A DNA stretch of 64,000 nt from Rhizobium sp. BK650 (GTDB taxonomy: Bacteria > Pseudomonadota > Alphaproteobacteria > Rhizobiales > Rhizobiaceae): positions 186,001 to 250,000 of the forward strand of contig NZ_JACIBK010000004.1 of the NCBI RefSeq assembly GCF_014195325.1. The letters are read 5' to 3'. Positions 38,455 to 48,317 of this stretch are shown here, one piece after another. The notes under the pieces are model-generated. The model saw only the letters and a list, made by a program, of their open reading frames with translations. It searched no databases and was not told where the DNA came from. Made by a program: the position numbers and the translations under genes. Positions within the stretch are counted from its first letter, which is position 1. Every line of letters starts with the position of its first letter.

Positions 38455-39542
38455 TAGCCATCCTCCTGATGAAGCAGAATCGTTGCGCCTAAAGCGAGCG
38501 CCACGACCACCGGTATCCAAGTCGCCACAAACGGCGGCACGACACCGCTGCTTCCGAATGCTTTTACAAGCACGGTGACGACATAAAGCATGAAGCCTGA
38601 AAGGATTCCACCCAGAATCACGGACCGTGACTGGTTGAACCGGCTAAATTTCAGAGACACTGTTGCAGCAATGAGAGTCATCGCTACCAGAAGCAGCGGT
38701 TGCGACAGCAGCGAGTTGAATTGAGTCTCAAGTGCCTTCGTAGAGATTCCGAAGGATTTGGCGGCAGCGATACGGTTGGAAAGGTCAAAGAAACCAATTG
38801 TTTCCGGTGCTGTCAGCCGCTCCTTGATGAAGTCTTGTTTCAGATTGGTACGAAGCTGTTCCGAAGCCTTGCGCACCGGGATTTCTCCAGGCCTGCGTTC
38901 GACGACATTGTTAAGCTGCCAGTAACCATCTTCCAATTTGGCAGATGAGGCATCCTGCCTCATAATGACCTGACCGGTGGAATCGAAGTGGATAAGCACG
39001 GCGTCCATGAGCAGCGTGCCATTCTCCAGCACGGTCTTGGCACCGATGATGACATCGTCCCGGCCGCTGATCTGGCGCAGCCAGGGAACCTGCAGCGCCC
39101 TGATCATCGCATTGTCCTGACCGCGCCACGCCGTTTCGAACTGGGTTGCCTGCCTTTGACCCCAGGCGGCGAGCGGGTTGAGTGCGACAACTGTCAGTAC
39201 GCCAAGAATCAGGGATCCGACGATAAAAGGCAGCATGAACTGCCAGACCGAAATGCCGGCCGCGCGGGTGACGACGAGTTCATATTTCCGGTTGAGGCCG
39301 ATCAGTACGGTAATGCCGACGAACAGCGCTACGAAGGGGATCGTCTGCTGCAGGATCAGCGGCAGTCGAACGGCGGTGAGCAGCACGGCACCGCCCAGCG
39401 TATAGCCGGGGAAATTGGAGATGCGACTCGCCGTCTCGCTGAAGTCGAGCAGAAAGGTGATGGCGCTCATGCCGATCAGGAACCACATGGTGGTTACGAC
39501 ATAGCGGCGGAAGAAGTACCGCGACAGCGTTCCGAAAATCAT
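38454..39542 (-). CDS. lptG: LPS export ABC transporter permease LptG
   Basis: A 362-residue permease of the LptB2FG complex that extracts LPS from the inner membrane. Three helices at each end flank a periplasmic beta-jellyroll domain (residues about 120-260). The start at 39542 (MIFGTLSRYFFRRYVV) overlaps the lptF stop by four bases (ATGA), and its TAG overlaps the lptD GTG. The lptB ATPase gene is not in this window. Confidence 0.92.
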   Translation of the reverse strand: MIFGTLSRYFFRRYVVTTMWFLIGMSAITFLLDFSETASRISNFPGYTLGGAVLLTAVRLPLILQQTIPFVALFVGITVLIGLNRKYELVVTRAAGISVWQFMLPFIVGSLILGVLTVVALNPLAAWGQRQATQFETAWRGQDNAMIRALQVPWLRQISGRDDVIIGAKTVLENGTLLMDAVLIHFDSTGQVIMRQDASSAKLEDGYWQLNNVVERRPGEIPVRKASEQLRTNLKQDFIKERLTAPETIGFFDLSNRIAAAKSFGISTKALETQFNSLLSQPLLLVAMTLIAATVSLKFSRFNQSRSVILGGILSGFMLYVVTVLVKAFGSSGVVPPFVATWIPVVVALALGATILLHQEDG

Positions 39543-40720
39543 CGCGTAGCGCCTCTGCCGGTCCGGCCCGTTGCGGCAAGGACCCGCTTCTGTGCACGCT
39601 TCCACATTGTCGAAGTTCGATCTCTGACGACAACCGGCATGGCGAGCCGCTTATGCATGTTCAGGAAAACAATCGAAACCAGGCTGGTCACGATCGGGAC
39701 CGCATAAAGGATCGGAATATAGACCGTGTTCTTGTCGATCTGGTTGGCGACGTAAAATGCCGCCCAGCGCAGTACGAATGCGAGGCCCAGTGCGCCGATC
39801 ATCGGATGCAATCGCGCCTCTCGGTGCGACCGGGCATCCCCGGCTATGGCAAGCGAGAATAGCGCAAAAACGAAGGGAAGCGTCCAGTCGGTCAGCCGGC
39901 GATGCAGTTCGGCGGTATAGCTGCCAGGCTTGGCGATATAGTCGGGATCTTTCGGATCGGGATTGAGCAGGAAGGCAAGATCGCGGTCGCTGGCGCGAAG
40001 TGTGGCCTGTCCGTTGTTTTCCGTCATGTCCGAAAGGTCGAAGGAATAGGAATCGAATTTGATGACCGAAACGCTGCCATCGGCCGTTTTGCGATGAACT
40101 TCGCCGTCATGCATGATCAGCGACGTACCGACATCGTCCACGGCGCCCTCGCGCGCATAATAGATAAGCTCGTAATTCGGGTCGCGCTCGTCGGCGACGA
40201 AGAGGCCTTTCAGCGTGCGCCCGGCGAGGCGTTGCGAGATCTGTACATAGAGGCCTTCGTCGATCTTACGGAAGGTCTTTTCCTCGATCACGGACGAAAG
40301 AAGGTCGGCATAGGTGGCGGCGATCATCTCACGCACGACGGTCTTTGCGCGCGGCTCGACGACATTGTCGACGAATAACGAGAAGACGCTGACGAGGACG
40401 GCCAGAAGCAGAATCGGCCGCGCCAGGATGCTGCGGCGGGCGCCGGCCGCATCGATCACGGTCAGTTCGGAATCATTGTTCATCGTCGTCAGCGTCTGGG
40501 TAATGCCGATGACGAGAGCGAAGGGCAGCACGATCGGGATGATCGACGGCAGGATCAGCGTCGCCAGCATTGCGAAGGAGCCGATCGACTGGCCGCTGTC
40601 GGTCACCAAGTTGATGCGCTGGAGGACCTGGGTGGTCCAGATGATCGCGAGCACCGGAAGCAGGGCCACGAGAAACATCTGGCCGACACGCCGCAATATG
40701 TATGTCTCGAGTAGTTTCAT
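39539..40720 (-). CDS. lptF: LPS export ABC transporter permease LptF
   Basis: A 393-residue partner of LptG with the same three-plus-three helix layout and central periplasmic domain. The N-terminal MKLLETYILRRVGQMFLVAL is LptF-like. ATG 40720 is chosen because AAGGGCGAG lies before it; an in-frame ATG 18 bases upstream is less well supported. It heads the operon lptF-lptG-lptD-surA-pdxA-rsmA. Confidence 0.92.
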   Translation of the reverse strand: MKLLETYILRRVGQMFLVALLPVLAIIWTTQVLQRINLVTDSGQSIGSFAMLATLILPSIIPIVLPFALVIGITQTLTTMNNDSELTVIDAAGARRSILARPILLLAVLVSVFSLFVDNVVEPRAKTVVREMIAATYADLLSSVIEEKTFRKIDEGLYVQISQRLAGRTLKGLFVADERDPNYELIYYAREGAVDDVGTSLIMHDGEVHRKTADGSVSVIKFDSYSFDLSDMTENNGQATLRASDRDLAFLLNPDPKDPDYIAKPGSYTAELHRRLTDWTLPFVFALFSLAIAGDARSHREARLHPMIGALGLAFVLRWAAFYVANQIDKNTVYIPILYAVPIVTSLVSIVFLNMHKRLAMPVVVRDRTSTMWKRAQKRVLAATGRTGRGATR

Positions 40721-40819
40721 GCTCGCCCTTGAAAGCACCTGCGGGCCGTTATGGCCGACAGGAGATTCCCTCTACGCTGTTTGTCGCGGTTTTGCGACAA
40801 GGCAGTGTCAAAAATTCAT

Positions 40820-41602
40820 TCAAATTTCAGAATTTTTTTGTCGCCGTGGCGACTCAGCAAGCGCCATCAGCGCTGCGAATATGACGACCGAAGAAAGCCA
40901 CCCCAGTACCACATCAGATAAATAGTGAGCGCCGAATGAAAGCCGCATCGCTGGCGTCAGGATGGAAACGGCGGCAACGGGTGCCAGAAGCGCATAGCGC
41001 AGAGATTTCGGAACGAAGATCAGCAGGCAGAACAGCCAGCCCGCGCTTGCCGCCTCGCCGGAGATGAAGGAGCAGTTCGAGACGCACTTGCCGGCGAGTG
41101 AACCGGCCTCGGCGAAATGCAGCGTGCCGCCGAAGAAATCCGTCTGGACCGGGCGCGGCCGGCCCCAATGATCCTTGAGGATCACATTGACGAGAAGGAC
41201 AGGGCCGATGAGCAGCGTGCCGAGCGCGACCTTGAGATTACGGGCACGCGGCGCGTTGAACGTCGCGCCATGCTGTTGATAACACTCGGCGAGCTTCCAT
41301 AGCATCACGGCGGTAACGATATAGGGGATGTAGAAGAAGAGCGTGCGCAAGAGGCCGAGGACAGCCTCGCTCCGATAAGGGAATGAGCCGCAGATCTGCG
41401 TGGCGGGCGCCGATGGGCCGCATGCCTCCTGCACGAAAAAAAGCTGGGAAAAATAAATATCTATCCCGGGAAAGGCCCGAAACAGGGCGAGCAGAAGCCA
41501 CCAGACCCAGAAGAGCAGCACGAATACGCCGAATGCCGTTTGCGGCAGGCGGATTGCCGGACCCCGCCATCGATTTTTCGAAAAAACTGTCAACGCAAAC
41601 AT
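40820..41602 (-). CDS. PAP2 superfamily phosphatase, possible lipid A phosphatase
   Basis: A 260-residue protein with about six transmembrane helices and the PAP2 phosphatase motifs KDHWGRPRP, CSFISGEAAS and RLSFGAHYLSDVVLG. In the second motif (usually PSGH) the His position is Glu. The nucleophilic His of the third motif and the Lys/Arg-Pro of the first are intact. Rhizobia make lipid A without phosphates using LpxE and LpxF, which are PAP2-type enzymes, and the location beside the lpt genes fits such a role. This is inference; an undecaprenyl- or phosphatidylglycerol-phosphate phosphatase remains possible. Confidence 0.75.
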   Translation of the reverse strand: MFALTVFSKNRWRGPAIRLPQTAFGVFVLLFWVWWLLLALFRAFPGIDIYFSQLFFVQEACGPSAPATQICGSFPYRSEAVLGLLRTLFFYIPYIVTAVMLWKLAECYQQHGATFNAPRARNLKVALGTLLIGPVLLVNVILKDHWGRPRPVQTDFFGGTLHFAEAGSLAGKCVSNCSFISGEAASAGWLFCLLIFVPKSLRYALLAPVAAVSILTPAMRLSFGAHYLSDVVLGWLSSVVIFAALMALAESPRRQKNSEI

Positions 41603-41734
41603 CTACGAAACTGACGAAAACCATTTGGCCGGGCGGCCGCGCGGAACATAACAACTGTCGTCGGCCATTGACAGACCTGCCAAACGCGAAATTATCCCTC
41701 CCGAACGGATTTCATGAATCCCATCGGAGAAGAC

Positions 41735-43228
41735 ATGTCTGCAAAATTCGAAATTTCATTCTCAAAATCGGTAAAGCCGAGCGGCGGCCTCGCGATCCTT
41801 CTGAAGACATCCGAGGCCGATTCTGCGGCTGGAGCCGATATCGCCGATCCGGCGGGGGTGATCGCCAAGGCATCGAAAATTGCGCGCTTCTCGGCAAAAT
41901 CGATGGCAGCCCTCGACCTGGTGGCGCCAGAGGGTGCGCCTGTCGAGCGCATCGTCGTCATCGGCCTCGGTAAGGCGGCAGATCTTGCCGTTCACGACTG
42001 GTTGAAGGCCGGCGGCAGCGCCGCCTCGCGGATCAGGAACACCGAGAGGGCAACAATCTTCATCGACGCGCCGGGCGTAAATGTCAGCGCCAAGGCTGCG
42101 GCAGATTTTGCCCTCGGAATGCTGCTGCGTGCCTACAGCTTCGATACCTATAAGACGAAGAAGAATGACGACGAAGAGAAGCAGGCAAAGTCGGTCAAGG
42201 TGACGATCGTCACGGCCGACGCTGTTGCCGCCAAGAAGGCCTTTGCCGATGCCGAGGCGATCGCTGGCGGCGTCAATCTCGCCCGCGATCTGGTCAACGA
42301 GCCGCCGAACGTCCTTGGCCCGGTGGAATTTGCCGCCAAGGCCAAGGATCTGGAAAAGCTCGGTGTTGAGGTGGAAATCCTGACAGAGCGCGAGATGCGT
42401 CGTCTTGGCATGGGAGCGCTGCTCGGCGTCGCCCAGGGCTCCGTTCGTCCGCCGCGCCTGGCGGTCATGCAGTGGAAGGGCGGCAAGAGCAAGGACCGGC
42501 CGATCGCCTTCATCGGCAAGGGCGTCGTCTTCGATACTGGTGGCATCTCGATCAAGCCGGCCGCCAACATGGAAGACATGAAGGGCGATATGGGTGGCGC
42601 CGCAGCCGTTACCGGGCTCATTCACACGCTTGCCGCACGCAAGGCCGAGGTCAATGCCGTCGGCATCATCGGCCTTGTGGAAAATATGCCCGATGGCAAC
42701 GCCCAGCGTCCGGGCGACATCGTCACCTCCATGTCCGGTCAGACGATCGAGGTGATCAACACAGACGCGGAAGGCCGCCTCGTGCTCTGCGATGCGCTCT
42801 GGTATTGCAACGACCGCTTCAAGCCCCGGTTCATGATCAATCTCGCGACCCTGACGGGCGCTATCCTGGTCGCACTCGGCAATAGCCATGCAGGTCTCTT
42901 CTCGAATGACGATCCGCTGTCTGCACAGTTGACCGCAGCCGGTCTCGTGACGAACGAGAAACTGTGGCGCATGCCGCTCGGCAAGGAATACGACAAGATG
43001 ATCGACAGCAAGTTTGCCGACATGAAGAATACCGGCGGCCGCCTCGCCGGCTCCATCACTGCGGCCCATTTTCTGAAACGATTCGTGCAGGATACGCCCT
43101 GGGCGCACCTCGACATTGCCGGAACTGCGATGGGTTCGGTGCAGGATGAGATCAACCAGTCCTGGGGGTCCGGCTTCGGCGTGCGCCTGCTCGATGAACT
43201 GGTGCGTGCGAACTACGAAACACGATGA
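41735..43228 (+). CDS. pepA: Leucyl aminopeptidase PepA
   Basis: A 497-residue M17 metallopeptidase removing N-terminal residues from peptides. The C-terminal catalytic domain has [23 protein letters not shown] (about residues 265-287) with metal-binding Lys and Asp, and the family signature [15 protein letters not shown] precedes ATG 41735; an ATG 21 bases upstream is in frame. Its last bases overlap the holC start (ATGA). In some bacteria PepA also binds DNA; that is not evident here. Confidence 0.95.
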   Translation: MSAKFEISFSKSVKPSGGLAILLKTSEADSAAGADIADPAGVIAKASKIARFSAKSMAALDLVAPEGAPVERIVVIGLGKAADLAVHDWLKAGGSAASRIRNTERATIFIDAPGVNVSAKAAADFALGMLLRAYSFDTYKTKKNDDEEKQAKSVKVTIVTADAVAAKKAFADAEAIAGGVNLARDLVNEPPNVLGPVEFAAKAKDLEKLGVEVEILTEREMRRLGMGALLGVAQGSVRPPRLAVMQWKGGKSKDRPIAFIGKGVVFDTGGISIKPAANMEDMKGDMGGAAAVTGLIHTLAARKAEVNAVGIIGLVENMPDGNAQRPGDIVTSMSGQTIEVINTDAEGRLVLCDALWYCNDRFKPRFMINLATLTGAILVALGNSHAGLFSNDDPLSAQLTAAGLVTNEKLWRMPLGKEYDKMIDSKFADMKNTGGRLAGSITAAHFLKRFVQDTPWAHLDIAGTAMGSVQDEINQSWGSGFGVRLLDELVRANYETR

Positions 43229-43674
43229 CGGAAATTCTCTTCTACCACCTGACGGAATCGAAGCTGGAAGACGCGCTTCCGCCGCTGCTCGACAAGAGTG
43301 TCGAACGCGGCTGGCGCGTCGCCATCCAGATGAAGGAAGCCACGCGGCGCGACGCGCTGGACGCGCATCTGTGGACCTATCGGGAGGACAGCTTCCTGCC
43401 GCATGGGACGGACGAGGCCGATTGTGCCGAGGATCAACCTGTTCTCCTCACCACCTCGACGGAAAACCGAAATGCCGCCACCGTCCGCTTCATCGTCGAC
43501 GGTGCCGAGCCGCCGCCCGCAGCAGATTACGAGCGGATCGTCTTCATGTTCGACGGTTATGATCAGGAGCAGCTCGAAGGCGCCCGCTCCCAATGGAAGA
43601 GGCTGAAAGGCGAGGGGCACAACCTCACCTATTGGCAGCAAACCCCGGAGGGGCGTTGGGAAAAGAAGGCCTGA
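43225..43674 (+). CDS. holC: DNA polymerase III chi subunit
   Basis: A 149-residue HolC protein, the clamp-loader accessory subunit that contacts single-strand binding protein. Its family start [19 protein letters not shown] and the later [20 protein letters not shown] (about residues 108-127) are clear. The four-base overlap with pepA gives coupling; pepA-holC is also adjacent in E. coli. A palindromic repeat follows. Confidence 0.93.
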   Translation: MTEILFYHLTESKLEDALPPLLDKSVERGWRVAIQMKEATRRDALDAHLWTYREDSFLPHGTDEADCAEDQPVLLTTSTENRNAATVRFIVDGAEPPPAADYERIVFMFDGYDQEQLEGARSQWKRLKGEGHNLTYWQQTPEGRWEKKA

Positions 43675-43680
43675 CTGGAG

Positions 43681-43777
43681 CATGCCGCGCAAAAGAGTGC
43701 GGATTTGCAAGTATGATAAGCGAAACAAAGGCCTAAAGCGCGGCAGGCGAATCTGAGAGATCGCAGTGCGCTTTAGG
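43681..43777. repeat. Palindromic repeat between convergent holC and GrpB genes
   Basis: The right half has CCTAAAGCGC at 43732-43741 and its exact complement GCGCTTTAGG at 43768-43777. The left half, GCATGCCGCGCAAAAGAGTGCG, resembles other rhizobial intergenic repeats that begin GAGCATG and continue with a GCAAAA stem. It ends three bases from the stop of the minus-strand gene. Confidence 0.6.
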
Positions 43778-43780
43778 TCG

Positions 43781-44332
43781 TCAGGCGAGGCCCGCTTCTG
43801 CCAGAACCGTGTCGATGAAATCCTTCTTCGCACCGGTGTAGGCGGCGCGGCTTTCGGCATATTTCTGCGCAAGGCCGATCTTCAGATCTTCATAGGCCAG
43901 CGCAAGCAGCGGGTCGTTTCGCAGCCTGTCGCGGAAGAAAATATTCCGCCTCCAGTTGAAGCCTTGATATTCGACGACATGGGCAAGATGCGTGCGCGTC
44001 TCGCCTGTAACGCCGCGGCCGAAGAGGTGGTCGTCGGGCACTATGTCCGCCCCGGCGTAGTCGTAGCCGATCTTTTCCATCGGCTCGATGCAGGCAAGCC
44101 CGTCCTCGAGGCACGGCACGCCGATCAGGATGTCGATGATCGGCTTCGCCTTGATGCCGGGAATAGCGGTGCTGCCGAAATGCTGGATGTCGATCGCCAG
44201 AGAGCCAAGCGCCTCGCGAATCCTGGCCTCTTCCAGCAGATAGGCTTCCCGCCATTTCGCATTGGCGTCGGCAAGCCTGACCGTCAGATGCCGAACGCCC
44301 AATCCGAAAGAATCATCCTGCTCCTGCTGCAT
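43781..44332 (-). CDS. GrpB family protein (UPF0157)
   Basis: A 183-residue protein of the GrpB family, related to nucleotidyltransferase folds. The family signature is HFGSTAIPGIKAKPIIDILIGV, close to the GS and DxD-like pattern of nucleotidyltransferases. The later TRTHLAHVVE and FRDRLRNDP segments are also typical. Function is uncertain. The start at 44332 (MQQEQDDSF) is preferred over one 57 bases upstream because GAGGG lies before it and the extension looks unconserved. Confidence 0.8.
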   Translation of the reverse strand: MQQEQDDSFGLGVRHLTVRLADANAKWREAYLLEEARIREALGSLAIDIQHFGSTAIPGIKAKPIIDILIGVPCLEDGLACIEPMEKIGYDYAGADIVPDDHLFGRGVTGETRTHLAHVVEYQGFNWRRNIFFRDRLRNDPLLALAYEDLKIGLAQKYAESRAAYTGAKKDFIDTVLAEAGLA

Positions 44333-44404
44333 GGAAGCGGCCCTCAAATGTCGGTGCCCCATTCTAGCATTATGCGGGAGGGATAGCATCTGCCGCGAGA
44401 CCGA

Positions 44405-45331
44405 TCAGTCGTAAAACGCTTCTACGAACTTCCGTTTTCCGAGCATGAAAGCGTCGGCGACATGGCGCAGCGGTGCCAGATCGACATCCGATTTGCCGTC
44501 CTTGATGAGTTCGGCAAAACGGCGGTAAAGCGCCGGATATTCGGCTTCGGGCGCGGAGAACTTCAGCTCGCCGTTGACAGAGAGCTTCGATCCGCCTTCG
44601 GACAGAACCATCTGACCGGCGGCCGTTTCCGCGATGACGTCCCAGCTCTGCTTGCCCGTCTGGCGCCAGTCAAACTCGGCATGAACCGGAACGTAGTCGA
44701 CATTGCGAAAATGCAGATCGGCAGCGATCGGCGAGTCACGGTTCTCAGGGAATTCCAGCGTGCCGGCGCTCAAGAAAATCGCCTTGGGGAGGATGTGCGT
44801 GACGATCGAAAGCGCGTTGATGCCGGGATCGAATACGCCGAGGCCGCCGGCCTGCCAGATCCATTCCTGATTCGGATGCCAGTGCCGCACGTCTTCCTTC
44901 CAGATCACGTGCACGCTCTTGATCTCGGTTGAAGCGAGGAAGGATTTTGCGGCTTCGACGGCTGCTGCGTAGCGCGAGTGCCAGCTTGCAAACAGTGTCG
45001 CCCCCTGCTTGCTGGCGAGGTCTTCGAGATCGGCCACTTCGCTCAGCGTCGCGCCCGGCGGCTTTTCGAGGAAGACATGCTTGCCGGCGACCAGTGCCTT
45101 GTATGCGGCTTCATAGCGATACTGAGGCGGCATGCAGAGCGAAACGGCATCGATCGACGGTTCGGCGGCCAGCATCTCGTCTATCGACGTATAGGCGGTA
45201 ACGCCGTCGACCGTGCCGTGGCGGCTTGCCGTCGCCACCAGCTGGAAGTCGGCATTGGCGGCGATGGAGGGGAGGTGCTGGTCGCGGACGATCTTGCCGA
45301 CGCCGACGATGGCGAGGTTGATGGCTGACAT
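44405..45331 (-). CDS. gal: D-galactose 1-dehydrogenase (Gfo/Idh/MocA family)
   Basis: A 308-residue NAD(P)-dependent oxidoreductase. The N-terminal Rossmann motif is AIVGVGKIVRDQHLP, followed by the conserved EKPPGATL lysine. The segment WKEDVRHWHPNQEWIWQAGG and the following FDPGINALSI strongly resemble the galactose dehydrogenase of Pseudomonas fluorescens, which opens the De Ley-Doudoroff galactose pathway. Start 45331 (MSAINLAIVG) is set by the fold. No other galactose genes are adjacent, so the substrate call relies on sequence resemblance recalled, not searched. Confidence 0.78.
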   Translation of the reverse strand: MSAINLAIVGVGKIVRDQHLPSIAANADFQLVATASRHGTVDGVTAYTSIDEMLAAEPSIDAVSLCMPPQYRYEAAYKALVAGKHVFLEKPPGATLSEVADLEDLASKQGATLFASWHSRYAAAVEAAKSFLASTEIKSVHVIWKEDVRHWHPNQEWIWQAGGLGVFDPGINALSIVTHILPKAIFLSAGTLEFPENRDSPIAADLHFRNVDYVPVHAEFDWRQTGKQSWDVIAETAAGQMVLSEGGSKLSVNGELKFSAPEAEYPALYRRFAELIKDGKSDVDLAPLRHVADAFMLGKRKFVEAFYD

Positions 45332-45419
45332 GGTGAAGCTCGCGTTCGGTGTTTCGCTAAAAGTATGACTTATTGCGCGCCGTTTTATCAGAAAGCGATC
45401 CGCGGGCAAGCCACCCCTG

Positions 45420-46250
45420 TCAGAGCGAAGCCATTTCCACCGGTGCGGAGCTCTTTTTGAACTTCAGCGTCACTACCTTGTAGCCTTCTGTTTCGAGTTT
45501 CGAAAGCAGCGTCGGCAACATCGTCGCGGTACGCTTGTGGATGTCGTGCATCAGGATGATGCCGCGGCCGCGCTTGTGCAGTTGGTCCATCGTCCGTCTG
45601 GTGACGGCGACCGGCGTCGTGTTGAAATAGTCCTTGCTGTCGATATCCACATCCATGACGACCATGTCGCGCATGGCGATGGCGGTACGCAGCTTCTGGC
45701 TTTCGGCAAGATAGGGGAAGCGGAAGAAGTTCACATCCTCACCGGTCGCCCTGGTCACGGCCAGTTGGCCCTTGACGACCTCCTTCATCGCGGCATCGAA
45801 GCCCAGGGTGGCGAGATCGGCGTGCTGGTAGGTATGGCTTCCGATCGCATTGCCATCCTCGGCGACCTTGCGGGCAAGCTCCGGGTGCAACTCGGCCATG
45901 TGGCCAACCATCATGAAGGCGCCCTTGACGCCGAACTTGTCGAGGATCGCCAGAACCCTGTCGGTACGTCCGGGGATCGGCCCGTCGTCGAAGCTCAGGA
46001 TCACTTCCTTGTCATGCAGCTTCAATTCGGAGAGCGAGGAGACCTCAAGTGTGCGGCCGGCCAGATGATGCCAGCCGTCATAGTGGGAGACATCAGCCTC
46101 TTCCTCGTTCTTTTTGGCGGGGCTTTTGCCCTCGGGCGCAATGATGGAAGACGTCTTGATCGTGGTATCCGGTTCCGGCTGCTTGGTAGTGGCGCAACCG
46201 GCAAGGGCAACGGTCAGCGCAATGCTGGACAAGGCGATGAAACGATACAT
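45420..46250 (-). CDS. Polysaccharide deacetylase family lipoprotein
   Basis: A 276-residue exported protein. A lipobox LAGC places the lipidated Cys at residue 19, then about 60 linker residues and a NodB-homology domain with the metal/catalytic SFDDGP, SHTYQHADL (two His metal ligands), FFRFPY and MDVDIDSKDY motifs. The final LMHD carries the catalytic His. It should de-N-acetylate peptidoglycan or an exopolysaccharide in the periplasm. The ATG at 46250 starts the signal peptide; an upstream extension would bury it. Confidence 0.88.
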   Translation of the reverse strand: MYRFIALSSIALTVALAGCATTKQPEPDTTIKTSSIIAPEGKSPAKKNEEEADVSHYDGWHHLAGRTLEVSSLSELKLHDKEVILSFDDGPIPGRTDRVLAILDKFGVKGAFMMVGHMAELHPELARKVAEDGNAIGSHTYQHADLATLGFDAAMKEVVKGQLAVTRATGEDVNFFRFPYLAESQKLRTAIAMRDMVVMDVDIDSKDYFNTTPVAVTRRTMDQLHKRGRGIILMHDIHKRTATMLPTLLSKLETEGYKVVTLKFKKSSAPVEMASL

Positions 46251-46385
46251 GAAAGGGCTCAACAAATCAGCGAGGAAAGTTGAGACAACCTTTCTGATTA
46301 TGGTTAACGATCGGTTGAGAACGGCTCGATCTGTGCCATTGCGCGGCACTTCGCCGCGTACCAAAAAAGGGTGGATTTTTAGGCA

Positions 46386-46415
46386 TGAAAAAGCCGGCCT
46401 GCGCGGAGCCCGGCT
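46386..46415 (-). terminator. Intrinsic terminator after yheS
   Basis: On the minus strand AGCCGG pairs with CCGGCT across a 12-base loop and is followed by TTTTT, 22 bases beyond the yheS stop. Confidence 0.7.
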
Positions 46416-46436
46416 GTGCGAAGCGCGGTCAACGCG

Positions 46437-48317
46437 TCAGCTCGCCATCGCTTCCTCATATTCCGAGGATAGTTCCAACCACTGCTCTTCGGCAGCGGCG
46501 AGCTTGGCGGCGGCCTCACCGCGCTGCTTGGCTTTTTCGGCGGCCTTGGCGGGTGCTTTTTCGTAGAGCGCCGGATCTGCAAGCTCCGCATCAAGAGCCT
46601 GAATCAATTTCTCCAGCTTGCCGGTCAAGGATTCGATTTCGTTGATCTTTTTCTTGAGCGGAGCAAGCGAGGCGCGCTTGTCGGCGTTCAGCTTGCGCTG
46701 GTCGGCCTTCGAAGAAGACTCGTCGGCCTGTTTCGGCTCTTCCTTCTTCTTGCCGGACGCAACGATCAGGTCGCGATACTCATCCATGTCGCCTTCGAAT
46801 GTCGTCACCGTGCCGTTGTTGACCAGCCAGAGACGGTCGACGGTCGCCTCGATCAGGTGCCGGTCGTGCGAGATCAGGATAACGGCGCCATTGTAATCGT
46901 TCAGCGCCTCGATCAGCGCGCGGCGGCTGTCGATATCCAGGTGGTTCGTCGGTTCATCGAGGATCAGGAGATTCGGCGCATGAAAGGCAGCAAGCCCCAT
47001 CAGCAGGCGCGCCTTCTCGCCACCCGAGAGGTCTTTCGCAGCTGTCGCCATCTTCTCCGTTGCAAGGCCCATCTGCGCCACGCGGGCGCGCACCTTGGCC
47101 TCGGGCTCCGTCGGCATCAGCCGGCGCACATGTTCGACCGGCGTTTCGTTCGGCACGAGATCGTCGAGCTGATGCTGCGCGAAGAAGCCGATCTTCAGGC
47201 CCGGTGCGAGGCGCATCTCACCGCTCTCAGCCGCAAGCCGCCCTGAGATGAATTTGGCAAAGGTCGACTTACCGTTGCCGTTCGAGCCGAGCAGCGCAAT
47301 GCGATCGTCATTGTCGATGCGCAGATTGAGCCCCTTGAGGATCGGCTTGCCAGGCTCGTAGCCGACCGCGCCGCCGCTGATCGCGACGATCGGCGATGCC
47401 GGCTGCTTTTCGGGTTCGGGAAAGGTGATCGGCTGAACGTGATCCTCGACCACGGCCGCGACCGTGCCCATGCGCTCCAGCGCCTTGACGCGCGACTGGG
47501 CCTGCTTTGCCTTGGAAGCCTTGGCCTTGAAGCGGTCGATGAAGCTCTGCAGGTGTTTGCGCGCGGCCTCGTTCTTCGCCTTTGCCTTCATCTGCAGCTC
47601 GTCGGCTTCCGCCTTCTGCCGCTCGAACTGGTCGTAATTGCCGCGGTAGAAGGTGAGCTTCTTCTGGTCGAGATGCACGATCGAATTGACCGCATTGTTG
47701 AGCAGATCGCGGTCGTGGCTGATGATGATGACCGTATGCGGGTAGCGGCGGATGTAATCTTCGAGCCACATCGTTCCTTCGAGGTCGAGATAGTTCGTCG
47801 GCTCGTCGAGCAGCAGCAGGTCCGGCTCCGTAAAGAGCACGGAGGCGAGCGCCACGCGCATCCTCCAGCCGCCCGAGAAGGAGGAGGCCGGCCGCGCCTG
47901 GGCTTCCTGATTGAAGCCGAGGCCTGAGAGGATGCTGGCGGCGCGCGCTTCCGCCGAATGCGCGTCGATATCGACGAGGCGCATCTGGATTTCAGCGATA
48001 CGGTGTGGGTCGGTGGCCGTCTCCGCCTCCCAAAGCAGTGCCGCGCGCTCCTTGTCGGCGGACAGTACGATATTGATCAGCGATTCCTCGGTACCTGGCG
48101 CTTCCTGCTTCACCTGGCCCATGCGCGCATTCTTGGGGATCGATATCGTCCCGCTTTCCGCTCCCAGATCGCCTGATATGACGCGGAAAAGGGTGGATTT
48201 GCCGGCGCCGTTGCGTCCCACAAGCCCCGCCTTCGTGCCTGACGGCAGCGAAACGCTGGCATGGTCGAGAAGCAGTCGGCCGGCGATGCGGGCGGAGATA
48301 TCTGAAATCGTGATCAT
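46437..48317 (-). CDS. yheS: ABC-F family ATPase, YheS type
   Basis: A 626-residue protein with two ABC ATPase domains and no membrane segments, the ABC-F layout that acts on ribosomes. Walker A motifs are GRNGAGKST and GSNGNGKST; signature motifs are SFSGGWRMRVALA and LSGGEKARLL. The linker has FIDRFKAKASKAKQAQSRVKAL (residues about 255-276), close to E. coli YheS. A charged coiled-coil C-terminal domain follows. Likely a translation factor that relieves stalled ribosomes; no resistance role is implied. Start MITISDIS at 48317. Confidence 0.9.
   Translation of the reverse strand: MITISDISARIAGRLLLDHASVSLPSGTKAGLVGRNGAGKSTLFRVISGDLGAESGTISIPKNARMGQVKQEAPGTEESLINIVLSADKERAALLWEAETATDPHRIAEIQMRLVDIDAHSAEARAASILSGLGFNQEAQARPASSFSGGWRMRVALASVLFTEPDLLLLDEPTNYLDLEGTMWLEDYIRRYPHTVIIISHDRDLLNNAVNSIVHLDQKKLTFYRGNYDQFERQKAEADELQMKAKAKNEAARKHLQSFIDRFKAKASKAKQAQSRVKALERMGTVAAVVEDHVQPITFPEPEKQPASPIVAISGGAVGYEPGKPILKGLNLRIDNDDRIALLGSNGNGKSTFAKFISGRLAAESGEMRLAPGLKIGFFAQHQLDDLVPNETPVEHVRRLMPTEPEAKVRARVAQMGLATEKMATAAKDLSGGEKARLLMGLAAFHAPNLLILDEPTNHLDIDSRRALIEALNDYNGAVILISHDRHLIEATVDRLWLVNNGTVTTFEGDMDEYRDLIVASGKKKEEPKQADESSSKADQRKLNADKRASLAPLKKKINEIESLTGKLEKLIQALDAELADPALYEKAPAKAAEKAKQRGEAAAKLAAAEEQWLELSSEYEEAMAS

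Noticed and set aside
41762..43108. 448-codon minus-strand frame opposite pepA
   Set aside because: Antisense to an unmistakable aminopeptidase gene.
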